DNA from: JBDHBD01 sp039586095
Lineage (GTDB): Bacteria; Gemmatimonadota; Gemmatimonadetes; Palauibacterales; Palauibacteraceae
Direction: 5' to 3'
Length of the DNA: 64,000 bases
Assembly (NCBI GenBank): GCA_039586095.1
Contig: JBDHLB010000009.1
Coordinates: forward strand, 8,532-72,531
In this document: positions 34,499 through 42,638 of the stretch, piece by piece
How positions within the stretch are numbered: position 1 is the first letter of the stretch
How the letters are laid out: each line of letters opens with the position of its first letter
The notes under the pieces: generated by a model
The model's input: the letters and a program-made list of their open reading frames with translations, nothing else
Databases searched by the model: none
Told to the model about the DNA's origin: nothing
Translations under genes and position numbers: made by a program

Positions 34499-36412
34499 TT
34501 AGGTCCTGAACTCCTCGCGCAGCGACTCCGTATCCCAGCCCGCATCCCGCTCCTCCTGCTCGTGCTCGAGCTCCGAGAGCAGCAGCTCCTCGAGCGCCTG
34601 GATGCGCTCGCGCGCCGCGCTCGTGTAGGCTTTGCGGTCGTGACGGAGCTGTCCGAGGTCGCGCACGGATTCCTCGTCGTGCCGCAGGAACGTCTTGGCC
34701 GACCGATGGGCCTTGTAGGCGCGGATTCCTAGCAGTCGAAGGGCGTCGACCCCCATCCGCAACGATGTGTCGAGCGTCTCGCGGTAGACGTGGTCGACAC
34801 CCTTGTCTCTCAGCTCGTACGCTTCGGGACGCCCGATCGCCCGAACCAGCACGGTCAGGTGGGGAAAGTGCTTCTGAACACTGCGCAGGACGCTTAGCGC
34901 GTGTTCCTGCTCCTCGAGCGCGATGACCATCAGGCGCGCCCGGTCGGCCCCGGCGGCCCGCAGGAGGTCGTAACGGGATGCATCGCCGTAGAACACCTCC
35001 AGGCCGAGGCGGCGCAGCGCATCCACCCGGTCGGAGTCGTACTCCAGGACCGTGGGCCGTATGCCGTTCGCGCGCAACAACCGTCCGACGGTGCTCCCGA
35101 AACGGCCGAAACCCGCGATGATCACCGGCCGATCCTCGTGCATGTCCTCCATATCGTCGGGCTCGCGCTCCACGCGCTCGCGCGTGCCCACGCGCGGCTG
35201 GAGAATACGCTCGTTCAGCAACATGAGGACGGGGGTGAGCGCCATCGAGATCGCGACCACTGCGATGAGCGGGGCTGTGACATCGGTCGTGACGACCCCT
35301 GCCTGGGCGGCGAACGAGAGCAAAACGAACGCGAACTCACCGCCCTGCGCCAGCGCGAGCGAGAAAATCAGGTTCTGATCGAGCCCCATCCGGCAGACGC
35401 GGCCGAGTCCGAGCAGCACGATGAGCTTGAGGATCACAAGACCGCCAACACACAGCGCGATGAAGCCGGGAGCGCTCCGGATCAGCTGGAAGTCCACCGA
35501 CGCGCCCACGGCGATGAAGAACACGGCGAGGAGCAGCCCCTTGAAGGGGTCGATGTCGCTCTCCAGCTCGTGCCGGTACTCGTTGTTCGCCAGCACCACG
35601 CCCGCGACGAACGCGCCGAGGGCCGGGCTCAACCCGACCTCGGTCATGAGCAACGCCACCCCCAGAATCAGCAGCAGGGCCGCTGCCACGAAGAGCTCTC
35701 GCAGGCGGGTGGCCGCGATCACGCGGAAAATGGGCCGCAGCAAGTAGCGGCCACCGATCACGATGCCTAGGACGGCCGCCAGGACGATCAGCGTCTGCTC
35801 CCAACCCGCCAATCCGTCGATCCACTTGGTCGCCTCGGCGTGTCCGCCCGCTTCGGCTCCGTGCCCCCCGGCCAGGGCGCCGCCTCCCGGTGCGATCGCG
35901 AGGAGCGGGAAGAGAGCCAGCATCGGGATCACCGCGATGTCCTGGAAGAGCAGCACGGAGAAAGCGCTCTGCCCGGCGTCGGTGTCCAGCAGGTTCTTCT
36001 CGTTGAGCGTCTGAAGGACGATCGCCGTCGAGGAGAGAGCGAGAGACATCCCGATCGCCAGCGCCGATTGCCACGCGAGCCCCACGAAATTCCCGATCAA
36101 CGCGATGAGCACCGCGGTGACCACCACCTGGAGCCCTCCCGTGCCGAGAATCGGGCCCCTCAGCCTCCACAGAAGCCGGGGTTGCAGCTCGAGGCCGATC
36201 AGGAAGAGCATCATCACGACGCCGAACTCGGCGAAGTGCAGCACGTCTTCGCCCTCCTCGCCGATCAGTCCCAGCCCGAACGGTCCGATGATCATGCCGG
36301 CGATCAGATAGCCGAGGACCGAGCCCAGACCCAGGCGCTTTGCGATCGGGACGGCGATGACGGCAGCCGCCAGGTAGACGAACGCCTGATAGAAGAGACC
36401 CTGTTCCGCCAT
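34499..36412 (-). CDS. Kef/CPA2-type cation:proton antiporter with TrkA-N domain
   Basis: A 637-residue inner-membrane antiporter. Residues 1-385 have about 12 helices; GYLIAGMIIGPFGLGLIGE near residue 35 and SSTAIVLQTLNEKNL are CPA2 signatures. A TrkA-N (RCK) nucleotide-binding domain begins near residue 427 with IIAGFGRFGSTVG (GFGRFG about 434-439). The C-terminal tail is a charged helix ending DTESLREEF. It moves K+ or Na+ against H+ and is gated by nucleotide or glutathione ligands in Kef systems. Starts 4 nt after a KefF-like gene. The last 20 codons carry the direct repeat (34511-34570) copied at 29819-29878. Confidence 0.92.
   Translation of the reverse strand: MAEQGLFYQAFVYLAAAVIAVPIAKRLGLGSVLGYLIAGMIIGPFGLGLIGEEGEDVLHFAEFGVVMMLFLIGLELQPRLLWRLRGPILGTGGLQVVVTAVLIALIGNFVGLAWQSALAIGMSLALSSTAIVLQTLNEKNLLDTDAGQSAFSVLLFQDIAVIPMLALFPLLAIAPGGGALAGGHGAEAGGHAEATKWIDGLAGWEQTLIVLAAVLGIVIGGRYLLRPIFRVIAATRLRELFVAAALLLILGVALLMTEVGLSPALGAFVAGVVLANNEYRHELESDIDPFKGLLLAVFFIAVGASVDFQLIRSAPGFIALCVGGLVILKLIVLLGLGRVCRMGLDQNLIFSLALAQGGEFAFVLLSFAAQAGVVTTDVTAPLIAVVAISMALTPVLMLLNERILQPRVGTRERVEREPDDMEDMHEDRPVIIAGFGRFGSTVGRLLRANGIRPTVLEYDSDRVDALRRLGLEVFYGDASRYDLLRAAGADRARLMVIALEEQEHALSVLRSVQKHFPHLTVLVRAIGRPEAYELRDKGVDHVYRETLDTSLRMGVDALRLLGIRAYKAHRSAKTFLRHDEESVRDLGQLRHDRKAYTSAARERIQALEELLLSELEHEQEERDAGWDTESLREEFRT
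34511..34570 (-). repeat. Direct repeat B, copy 1 (3' end of the Kef-type gene)
   Basis: 60 bp near the 3' end of the Kef-type gene, matching 29819-29878 at about 54 of 60 positions. Confidence 0.7.
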
Positions 36413-36416
36413 TCGC

Positions 36417-37046
36417 CTACCTCGCTCGGCTCTTGATGACCGCGAACAGGTCGGCGTTCAACCGTCCCGCCGCGCGGGCCGCTTCCAGATCGACCGCCCC
36501 GTCCCGCAAGGCGATGAGCGTGCGACGGTAGTCATCGGCGTGAGATCGCAACTCCTCAGAGGTCATACCGTGCGTGCCGTGCACGACGAAGGGAGGCAGA
36601 CAGTCCATGCCGCACAGCGTGGCCGTCTGCTCGATCGGCCGCAGCAACTCCGCGACCGTGTAACGGTTGTGCCCGCCCTGTCGGTAGGCGCTCTCCCGTC
36701 CCCCGGTCGTGATCACGCTCAAGAATTCCTTGCCTCGCAGCGCCTTGCCTTCATGCCCGTAGGCCCATCCATGCTCCAGCACGAGGTCCTGCCACTCCTT
36801 GAGGATGGCGGGCGTGCTGTACCAGAACATCGGGTGGTGGAAGATGATGAGGTCGTGTTCCAGGAGGCGCGCCTGCTCGGCCGGCACGTCGATGTCGAAA
36901 TCGGGATACCGCTCGTACAGATCCCGGAAGGTGACCCCCTCGATGTCGGCCAGGCCCTCGATGAGCACACGGTTCACACGCGATTTCTCGAGCGCCGGGT
37001 GGGCGAAGAGGATCAGGATCTGTCTTTCGAATGCGCCGGGAGTCAT
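36417..37046 (-). CDS. KefF-like NAD(P)H:quinone oxidoreductase
   Basis: A 209-residue flavodoxin-fold protein: ILILFAHPALEKSRVNR in the first strand-loop (FMN phosphate region), DLIIFHHPMFWYSTPAILKEW around 75-95, and TTGGRESAYRQGGHNRYT around 126-143, all typical of the NQO/KefF family. These enzymes reduce quinones with NAD(P)H and bind to Kef antiporters to activate them. The start is the ATG at 37046, with AAGGCGGG just upstream; the frame stays open to 37232 without sense. It is the first gene of a two-gene operon with the antiporter (4-nt gap), matching the kefF-kefC pairing of other bacteria. Confidence 0.88.
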   Translation of the reverse strand: MTPGAFERQILILFAHPALEKSRVNRVLIEGLADIEGVTFRDLYERYPDFDIDVPAEQARLLEHDLIIFHHPMFWYSTPAILKEWQDLVLEHGWAYGHEGKALRGKEFLSVITTGGRESAYRQGGHNRYTVAELLRPIEQTATLCGMDCLPPFVVHGTHGMTSEELRSHADDYRRTLIALRDGAVDLEAARAAGRLNADLFAVIKSRAR

Positions 37047-37206
37047 GCCCGCCTTCGTGCCGTGTCCGGGTTCAGGAGCGCGACAAGATACACGGTGGCT
37101 GATTCGGGGCGAGGGCCGTGCCACGTTGCTCCGGCGAGCATCGACGCTGTAACCTGATCGGAGCTTCCACAGCAGCCCCGAACGCCCACACGAGAAGGGA
37201 CCGATC

Positions 37207-38712
37207 ATGAATCGAAGCTTCTGGCGATCCACCTTCCTGTTTCTCTCCCTCTCCCCACTGTGCCTCGCTCTCTGGCTGACTGCCGGCGTCTCCCGGCCGG
37301 GGATCGCTCAGGACGCGCCTCGCGAGCTGGCCGACCACCCGCGCGTGTCGGATGCGGTCCGAGTGTGGGAGGAATGGGTCGAGTATCAAGCGACGATGGA
37401 TGCTGTTCCAGGGGTGTCGCTCGGCATCGTTCACGATCAGGAGCTCATCGCCGCCAGCGCATTCGGGTTCGCGAATCCGGAAGCCAGGCTGCCGGCGACG
37501 CCCGAGACCCTGTACAGCATCTGCTCGATCTCGAAGCTCTTCACCAGCGTGGCCGTCATGCAGCAAAGGGACGAGGGCAGGCTGCGACTCGGCGATCCCG
37601 TGGCCGAGCATTTGCCGTGGTTCGCGATCCAGGACGCCCATCCGGACGACGGGCCGATCACCATCGCCGGGATTCTCACGCACTCGGCCGGGCTGCCACG
37701 CGAGTCGGATTATCCGTACTGGACGGGTCCCGAGGGTTACCCGTTCCCGACCCACGAGGAGATCGTGGCGCGTATTGACGAACAGGCGACCCTGTACCCG
37801 TCTTCGCGATACTTCCAGTACTCCAACCTCGGGCTGACGCTCGCCGGTGAGATCGTTTCAACCGTCTCCGGACAGCCGTTCGACGAGTACGTTCGCGCCA
37901 GAATCCTCGATCCGCTGGACATGAAGAACACGTTCACCGAGGTGCCGATCGACCTCCGGGGCACCCGGCTCGCGATCGGTCACACGGCGCGGAGGCGCGA
38001 CGGGTCACGACCCGTCGCAGAGCCCTTCCAGACACGAGGGATCGCGCCGGCGGCCGGCTTCGCCTCCAACGTGGGTGACCTTGCGCGGTTCGCGATGTGG
38101 CAGAACCGCCTGCTGTCACAGGGAGGCGAGGAAGTCCTTCGGGCTTCGACGCTTCGAGAGATGCACCGGGTGTGGTGGGTGGATCCGGACTGGGAGACGA
38201 CCTGGGGTCTGGGCTTTTCCGTGTCGCGCGAGGGCGACCGCACGTTTGTGAGTCACGGCGGCGGGTGCCCCGGCTATTACACGCACTTCCGGCTTGAGCC
38301 GAAGTCGAAGATCGCGGCGGTCGTGCTGACCAACGCCATCGGCTCAGAGGTCGGGCTCTATACCCTGAGGGCGTTCGATCTGATCGCGCCGGCGATTGCG
38401 AAGGCGCTCGACGAGAAAGACGAAGTGCCCGAGCGAGATCCGGATCTCGACCGCTATACGGGAGTCTACGAGTCCATCTGGGGCCAGTCGGCGATCGTAC
38501 GCTGGGAGGACGGACTCGCGTACGTGGGGCTGGGCAGCCGGGACCCGGCGAATGCGCTGTTCAAGCTGAAGGAGACGGGCGACCACACGTTTCGGCTGGT
38601 TCGCAAGGATGACGAGGACGTGCTGGGCCAGGAATTCGTATTCGAGGTCGCCGACGACGGCACCGTCACGCGGTACCTGACGCACAGCAACTGGTCGGCG
38701 AAGATTCGGTAG
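37207..38712 (+). CDS. Secreted serine hydrolase of the beta-lactamase/class-C PBP fold
   Basis: A 501-residue exported hydrolase. Signal peptide about 1-35 (RSTFLFLSLSPLCLALWLT). Catalytic SxxK in SICSISKLF (S107/K110), Tyr in FQYSNLG, and an HGGG near SHGGGCPGY as the third motif. The C-terminal part after about residue 400 is a lipocalin-like beta extension (YTGVYESIWGQSAIVRW). Members are D-aminopeptidases, esterases or beta-lactamases; substrate cannot be read. AAGGGA precedes the ATG. It is followed 9 nt later by a homologue, so the two are probably co-transcribed. Divergent from the kefF-like gene. Confidence 0.9.
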   Translation: MNRSFWRSTFLFLSLSPLCLALWLTAGVSRPGIAQDAPRELADHPRVSDAVRVWEEWVEYQATMDAVPGVSLGIVHDQELIAASAFGFANPEARLPATPETLYSICSISKLFTSVAVMQQRDEGRLRLGDPVAEHLPWFAIQDAHPDDGPITIAGILTHSAGLPRESDYPYWTGPEGYPFPTHEEIVARIDEQATLYPSSRYFQYSNLGLTLAGEIVSTVSGQPFDEYVRARILDPLDMKNTFTEVPIDLRGTRLAIGHTARRRDGSRPVAEPFQTRGIAPAAGFASNVGDLARFAMWQNRLLSQGGEEVLRASTLREMHRVWWVDPDWETTWGLGFSVSREGDRTFVSHGGGCPGYYTHFRLEPKSKIAAVVLTNAIGSEVGLYTLRAFDLIAPAIAKALDEKDEVPERDPDLDRYTGVYESIWGQSAIVRWEDGLAYVGLGSRDPANALFKLKETGDHTFRLVRKDDEDVLGQEFVFEVADDGTVTRYLTHSNWSAKIR

Positions 38713-38721
38713 AGGTGATCG

Positions 38722-39999
38722 ATGAAGGACGAGCGAGCCCGTCGCGTACTCGGAGTGACGCCCGTTTCGGCCGTGCCGGTCTTGATGGCCGTCCTGCTGG
38801 TCGCCCCCTCCTTCGCGCGAGCCCAGGAAGCTGTGTACGTCCCGGCGCCCGGGGACACCTGGGAGCGTCGCGCACCCGAGGCAGTCGGGATGGACCCGGC
38901 GGGCGTTCAGGCCGCTGTCGGGTACGCGCTCGCACACGAGACGTCCGTGGCGCGCGACCAGGAATGGTCACAAACGCAGACCTTCGGGCGCGAGCCGTTC
39001 GGTCACGGCATCGGACCGTTTCGCGTACGGGGCGGTGCCGCAGGACTGATTGTCCGCCACGGGTACATTGTGGCCGAGTGGGGCGACACGAGGCGTGTCG
39101 ACATGACGCACAGCGTCACGAAGTCCTTTCTGTCGACGACGGTCGGACTCGCCTGGGAGGACGGCCTGATCCGGTCCCTCGATGACACCGTACGCGAGTA
39201 CATGGCACCCATCGATGTGCCGGAGGGAGACGGAGAGCCGGGCGTAGACCGACTGGGGTTCGGGCGCCTCGACCCTGCCACGCTGTTCGAGTCCGAGCAC
39301 AATCGGAGAATCACGTGGGAGCACCTCCTCCGTCAGAGCTCCGACTGGGAGGGCACGCTGTGGGGCAAGCCCGACTGGGCCGACCGGCCGGATCGGGACC
39401 CGGCAACCTGGAAGACCCGCGAGCGCCACGAGCCGGGGACCGTCTACGAGTACAACGACACCAGGGTGAACCTTCTCTCTCTCTCGGCCCTCAATGTGTG
39501 GCGCCGTCCCCTCCCGCAGGTGCTGAAAGCGCGGGTCATGGATCCGATCGGTGCGTCACCAACCTGGCGCTGGCACGGGTACGACAACTCGTGGGTGACG
39601 ATCGACGGCGTGCGTGTGCAGTCCGTAAGCGGGGGTGGGCATTGGGGAGGCGGCATGTTCATCAGTGCCCGCGATCAGGCCCGGTTCGGACTGTTCACAC
39701 TGCGAAAAGGGCGTTGGGGCGACCGGCAGCTCGTGCGAGAGGAATGGTTCGCGTTAGCCACGACGCCCGGACCGGCAAACGGCGTGTACGGTTTTATGAA
39801 CTACTTCTTGAACGTCCCGAGCGAGGACGGTGAGAAGAGGTATCCCAGCGCGCCGGACTCGGCGTACGCCCATCTGGGCAACGGGACGAACATGGTGTAC
39901 GTGGACCCGGAGAATGACCTGGTCGTCGTCGCGCGTTGGATCCCGCCACGCGACATCGACGGACTGCTGAACCTCGTGATTGGCTCGATCTCCGAGTAA
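38722..39999 (+). CDS. Secreted serine hydrolase of the beta-lactamase fold (second)
   Basis: A 425-residue protein with a signal peptide ending near residue 35 (SFARAQ). SxxK is in THSVTKSFLST (S131/K134), the Tyr motif in VYEYNDTRVNLL, and a later Gly-rich GGGHWGGGMFIS. It is shorter than its neighbour and lacks the C-terminal extension. It resembles esterase/6-aminohexanoate-dimer-hydrolase type proteins. Starts 9 nt after the first hydrolase, with GAGGTGAT just upstream. Confidence 0.9.
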   Translation: MKDERARRVLGVTPVSAVPVLMAVLLVAPSFARAQEAVYVPAPGDTWERRAPEAVGMDPAGVQAAVGYALAHETSVARDQEWSQTQTFGREPFGHGIGPFRVRGGAAGLIVRHGYIVAEWGDTRRVDMTHSVTKSFLSTTVGLAWEDGLIRSLDDTVREYMAPIDVPEGDGEPGVDRLGFGRLDPATLFESEHNRRITWEHLLRQSSDWEGTLWGKPDWADRPDRDPATWKTRERHEPGTVYEYNDTRVNLLSLSALNVWRRPLPQVLKARVMDPIGASPTWRWHGYDNSWVTIDGVRVQSVSGGGHWGGGMFISARDQARFGLFTLRKGRWGDRQLVREEWFALATTPGPANGVYGFMNYFLNVPSEDGEKRYPSAPDSAYAHLGNGTNMVYVDPENDLVVVARWIPPRDIDGLLNLVIGSISE

Positions 40000-40051
40000 A
40001 CGGCTCCAAACTTCGCGGGTAAGGCCGGCAGGCCTTCCGGACCGACTCCGA

Positions 40052-40501
40052 TCAGCGGAAGTCCTCCGCTGCGACCGTCGGAGTCCGCTCCCCTCGCCAG
40101 TAGCGCACTACATCCACGACGTCTATCGTCAGCGAGATCCCGTCCGCCGCGATCACAGCGAGCACCCACATCCCCAGCAGCGATCCCGTTCCGATGGTGC
40201 CCAGGCGAAACCACAGCCACGGCAGCAGCGGCACCCAGACCACGATGTGGCCGAGTCCCAGGAGGCGGACGAAGCCATACTGTCGGAAGATCGCCAACAT
40301 GAGGATGAAGGCGACGGCCATGGCGGTGAGAACGAGCTGTCCCTCGACGCTCTCGAAGAAGAACAAGCCGCCCAGAACGTTGAGGGCGCCCAGGAAGGCG
40401 ACCCAGGCGACCCATGCCGGCGGCAACGCTCGGAGGCTCGCCAGGAAGCCCCGGACAGTCCCGAAGAGAGAACGGCGGAGCGGGTTGGCAACGCGAATCA
40501 C
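40052..40501 (-). CDS. Small four-helix membrane protein
   Basis: A 149-residue hydrophobic protein with helices at about 29-48, 55-75, 80-100 and 106-128 and a basic N-terminus (MIRVANPLRRSL). No recognised motif. The start is a GTG with a GGAGCAGGG region upstream. It lies between the hydrolase and the cupin lipoprotein without tight coupling. Function unknown. Confidence 0.72.
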   Translation of the reverse strand: MIRVANPLRRSLFGTVRGFLASLRALPPAWVAWVAFLGALNVLGGLFFFESVEGQLVLTAMAVAFILMLAIFRQYGFVRLLGLGHIVVWVPLLPWLWFRLGTIGTGSLLGMWVLAVIAADGISLTIDVVDVVRYWRGERTPTVAAEDFR

Positions 40502-40568
40502 GATGCGCTAACCCTGCTCCGCCGCACGCCGATCGACGGGACGCAGCCCCATCATTGGAGCGTCTCGA

Positions 40569-41285
40569 CTAGAACGTCGCGCGCCCTTTCAGCTCGAGAA
40601 GGACGAGCTCGAGCGGCTCCTCACCCATGTTGGTCGGCAGGTGCGCCTCGGCGTCTACGCACTCTACCTGACCCGTGGTCCACGCCGGCATCTCCACCAC
40701 CTCTCCATCCGGTTGCTCGAATGTTCCCGGCTGATCCATGAGGAAGATGGCGCAGTTCGCCGGGTGGTGGTGCATCACAGACGTCTCGCCGGGCTCATAG
40801 CGGATCCGAAGAACGCGCGCGACGTCGTTCTCGTACTCGACGGAGTAATGATCCGGGTCGGCCGTCACAGCGTCGGGATGCTCCGGCATCGCATCCGTTC
40901 CTGCCGTCGCCCCCTCCTTGAACTCGATCAGGATGATGTCGGCGGTCGATTCGCCCGCATTTTGCGGTGCGTGGACTCCGGCTTCATAGCACTCGAACTC
41001 TCCAAAGGGTAACGACATCTCCATTTCGGCCCCCGCGGGATCCGTCATGCGCCAGGTCCCATCGTTCAACGGGATGCCGCAATGGAATGGATGCTCGTGC
41101 ATCGCGGACTGCTCGCCCGGGCCGTAGGAGACACGTAGCAGGCGCACCGCATCATTCTCGAACTCGACCGAGTAATGATCCGGGTCCGCTGTCACCGCAT
41201 CCGCGTATTCCTCTGGTGGCGGTGGCTCGCCGCAACCGAGCGCATAGACGACGGCGAAGATCGGGAGAAGCTTGACATGGCGCAT
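40569..41285 (-). CDS. Two-domain cupin-like lipoprotein
   Basis: A 238-residue lipoprotein: lipobox YALGC (C18). The mature protein contains two copies of a cupin-like domain, each opening with DAVTADPDHYSVE (about residues 30 and 137), then LLRVSYGPGEQS.MHEH in the first and LRIRYEPGETS.MHHH in the second; these H-rich lines are the metal-binding motif of small cupins. The match of the two halves is close, so the gene arose by internal duplication. AGGAGG 6-7 nt upstream decides the ATG at 41285; an open frame extends upstream without sense. Divergent from the next gene. Confidence 0.85.
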   Translation of the reverse strand: MRHVKLLPIFAVVYALGCGEPPPPEEYADAVTADPDHYSVEFENDAVRLLRVSYGPGEQSAMHEHPFHCGIPLNDGTWRMTDPAGAEMEMSLPFGEFECYEAGVHAPQNAGESTADIILIEFKEGATAGTDAMPEHPDAVTADPDHYSVEYENDVARVLRIRYEPGETSVMHHHPANCAIFLMDQPGTFEQPDGEVVEMPAWTTGQVECVDAEAHLPTNMGEEPLELVLLELKGRATF

Positions 41286-41490
41286 CCTGGACCTCCTGTG
41301 GCGGCAAAACGGGGGGACTCCCGGCTCGATAGGCCGCGAACCCGCGAGTCTGATGCGCATGAGAGTGCACCGCGGGAGCGCCAATGGCAAGCCGATCGTC
41401 GAGGCGACGCGATTTGCGCTTTCGGATTCTACGTCTATCTTGCCGGCGCCCAAGCTCGTTCCGTCCATGCCTCACAGAAAGGATCCGAGG

Positions 41491-42240
41491 ATGAAGTGGA
41501 AGACACTGCTGTTGCCCGCAGTCGCCGTGCTCGCGTTCGCCGCACCCGTGCAGTCGCAGACCCTGATTGGCCAGTACTACCGCTGTAGCACCGCCGATGA
41601 GGGCGAGGCGGACTTTATCGTGAACGAAGTCTTCGAGGACGTCTTCGACAGCCACGTCGAGTCAGGTGAGCTGATCGGCTGGGGCTGGGTCGAGCACATG
41701 GCGGGAGGCCAGTGGCGAAGGATCTCCACCATGACGGCGGAGAACCAGACTGCCGCCTGGGACGCGTGGGGATCGATCGTCGAGGACATCATGGACGACC
41801 ACCCGAACGCATGGCACCGCTTCAACGAGATCTGCCCCTCGCACGACGATTACATCTGGAACATGGTCGCCACCTCGTCGCCCGAGGAAGCGGGCACCAC
41901 GCCCGACATCTGGGCGTCGAGCTACTGGGTGTGCGATGAGACCGAGGAGGCGCGCGCCGACGAGCTCATGCAGCAGATGACCCCCGTGTTCGACAACCAC
42001 ATTGCCGCGGGCAACATTGGCGGATGGGGCTGGTACGAGCACGTGGTCGGAGGCCGGTTCCGCCGGCTGCTGACCCTCACCGAGGGAGAAGCCGCCAACA
42101 TCCTCGAAGGCCGTGACCTGGTGATCGCGGATCTTCAGTTGCAGCACGCCGACGAGCTTGAAGAGTTCGGCAACATCTGCACCGGCCACGTCGACTACAT
42201 CTGGGGGAACGCCGCCGAGGCTGACGACGAGGACGACTAG
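41491..42240 (+). CDS. Secreted protein with an internally duplicated Cys-containing domain, unknown function
   Basis: A 249-residue exported protein with signal peptide to about residue 23 (FAAPVQSQ). Two repeats of about 95-100 residues follow. Each begins near YxxC, has a central GWGWxEHxxGGxxRR motif, and ends near xxICxxHxDYIW. The arrangement of Cys and Trp is strongly kept between the copies. I do not recognise the family. The start at 41491 is preceded by AAAGGAT and GAGG. The divergent gene also encodes a duplicated secreted protein. Confidence 0.8.
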   Translation: MKWKTLLLPAVAVLAFAAPVQSQTLIGQYYRCSTADEGEADFIVNEVFEDVFDSHVESGELIGWGWVEHMAGGQWRRISTMTAENQTAAWDAWGSIVEDIMDDHPNAWHRFNEICPSHDDYIWNMVATSSPEEAGTTPDIWASSYWVCDETEEARADELMQQMTPVFDNHIAAGNIGGWGWYEHVVGGRFRRLLTLTEGEAANILEGRDLVIADLQLQHADELEEFGNICTGHVDYIWGNAAEADDEDD

Positions 42241-42638
42241 ACTGCATCGGGCAGGCGCTCCATGAGCGCCCCGCTCAAAAAGAAGCACTGGCGCCGACCG
42301 GCGCGCCCGACTAGGTGAAAGCCCGCTGACGGCGGGCTTTCGCTTACCCGGGTCGAGGCCCGTGGATGTTTCCGGTCGGCAAGACGCCAGCCGGGTCCCT
42401 TTGACCGTCTGACTGTCGTCCCTGCGCGACACGGATTCGAATTCGAGCACCACGGCGCCGCCGCGAGACACATGGGCACCAGTGTCCTCAACGTTAGTTT
42501 TCGTAACATCTTGTCAGTTTTGGCGCGCAACCGGCGGACAGCCAGGGCTGTCATGGCCTGCATATTGAAACACACGGCGCAAGCCCTCTCATGCTGCGAC
42601 GAAAAACCGGTTTGGTGGCGTAAGGCTTGACAACCCGA
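42241..42638. other. Intergenic region before the glycan locus
   Basis: Nearly 400 bp without a supported gene. It holds the hairpin terminator at 42317-42341 and a palindrome TCGAATTCGA near 42431-42440. An AT-richer patch (about 42495-42530) may be promoter DNA for the first glycosyltransferase; I see no well-spaced -35/-10 pair. The boundary with the glycan locus lies here. Confidence 0.5.
42317..42341. terminator. Strong hairpin terminator
   Basis: A perfect 10-bp stem, GAAAGCCCGC/GCGGGCTTTC, with a 5-nt loop, about 75 nt after the secreted duplicated-domain gene stop. The A and T ends on either side let it work as an intrinsic terminator in both directions. Confidence 0.75.

Noticed and set aside
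42420..42450. A tRNA-like TTCGAAT in the gap before the glycan locus
   Set aside because: The arms around it do not pair as a T-stem and no acceptor or anticodon arm can be found. It is a short palindrome, TCGAATTCGA.
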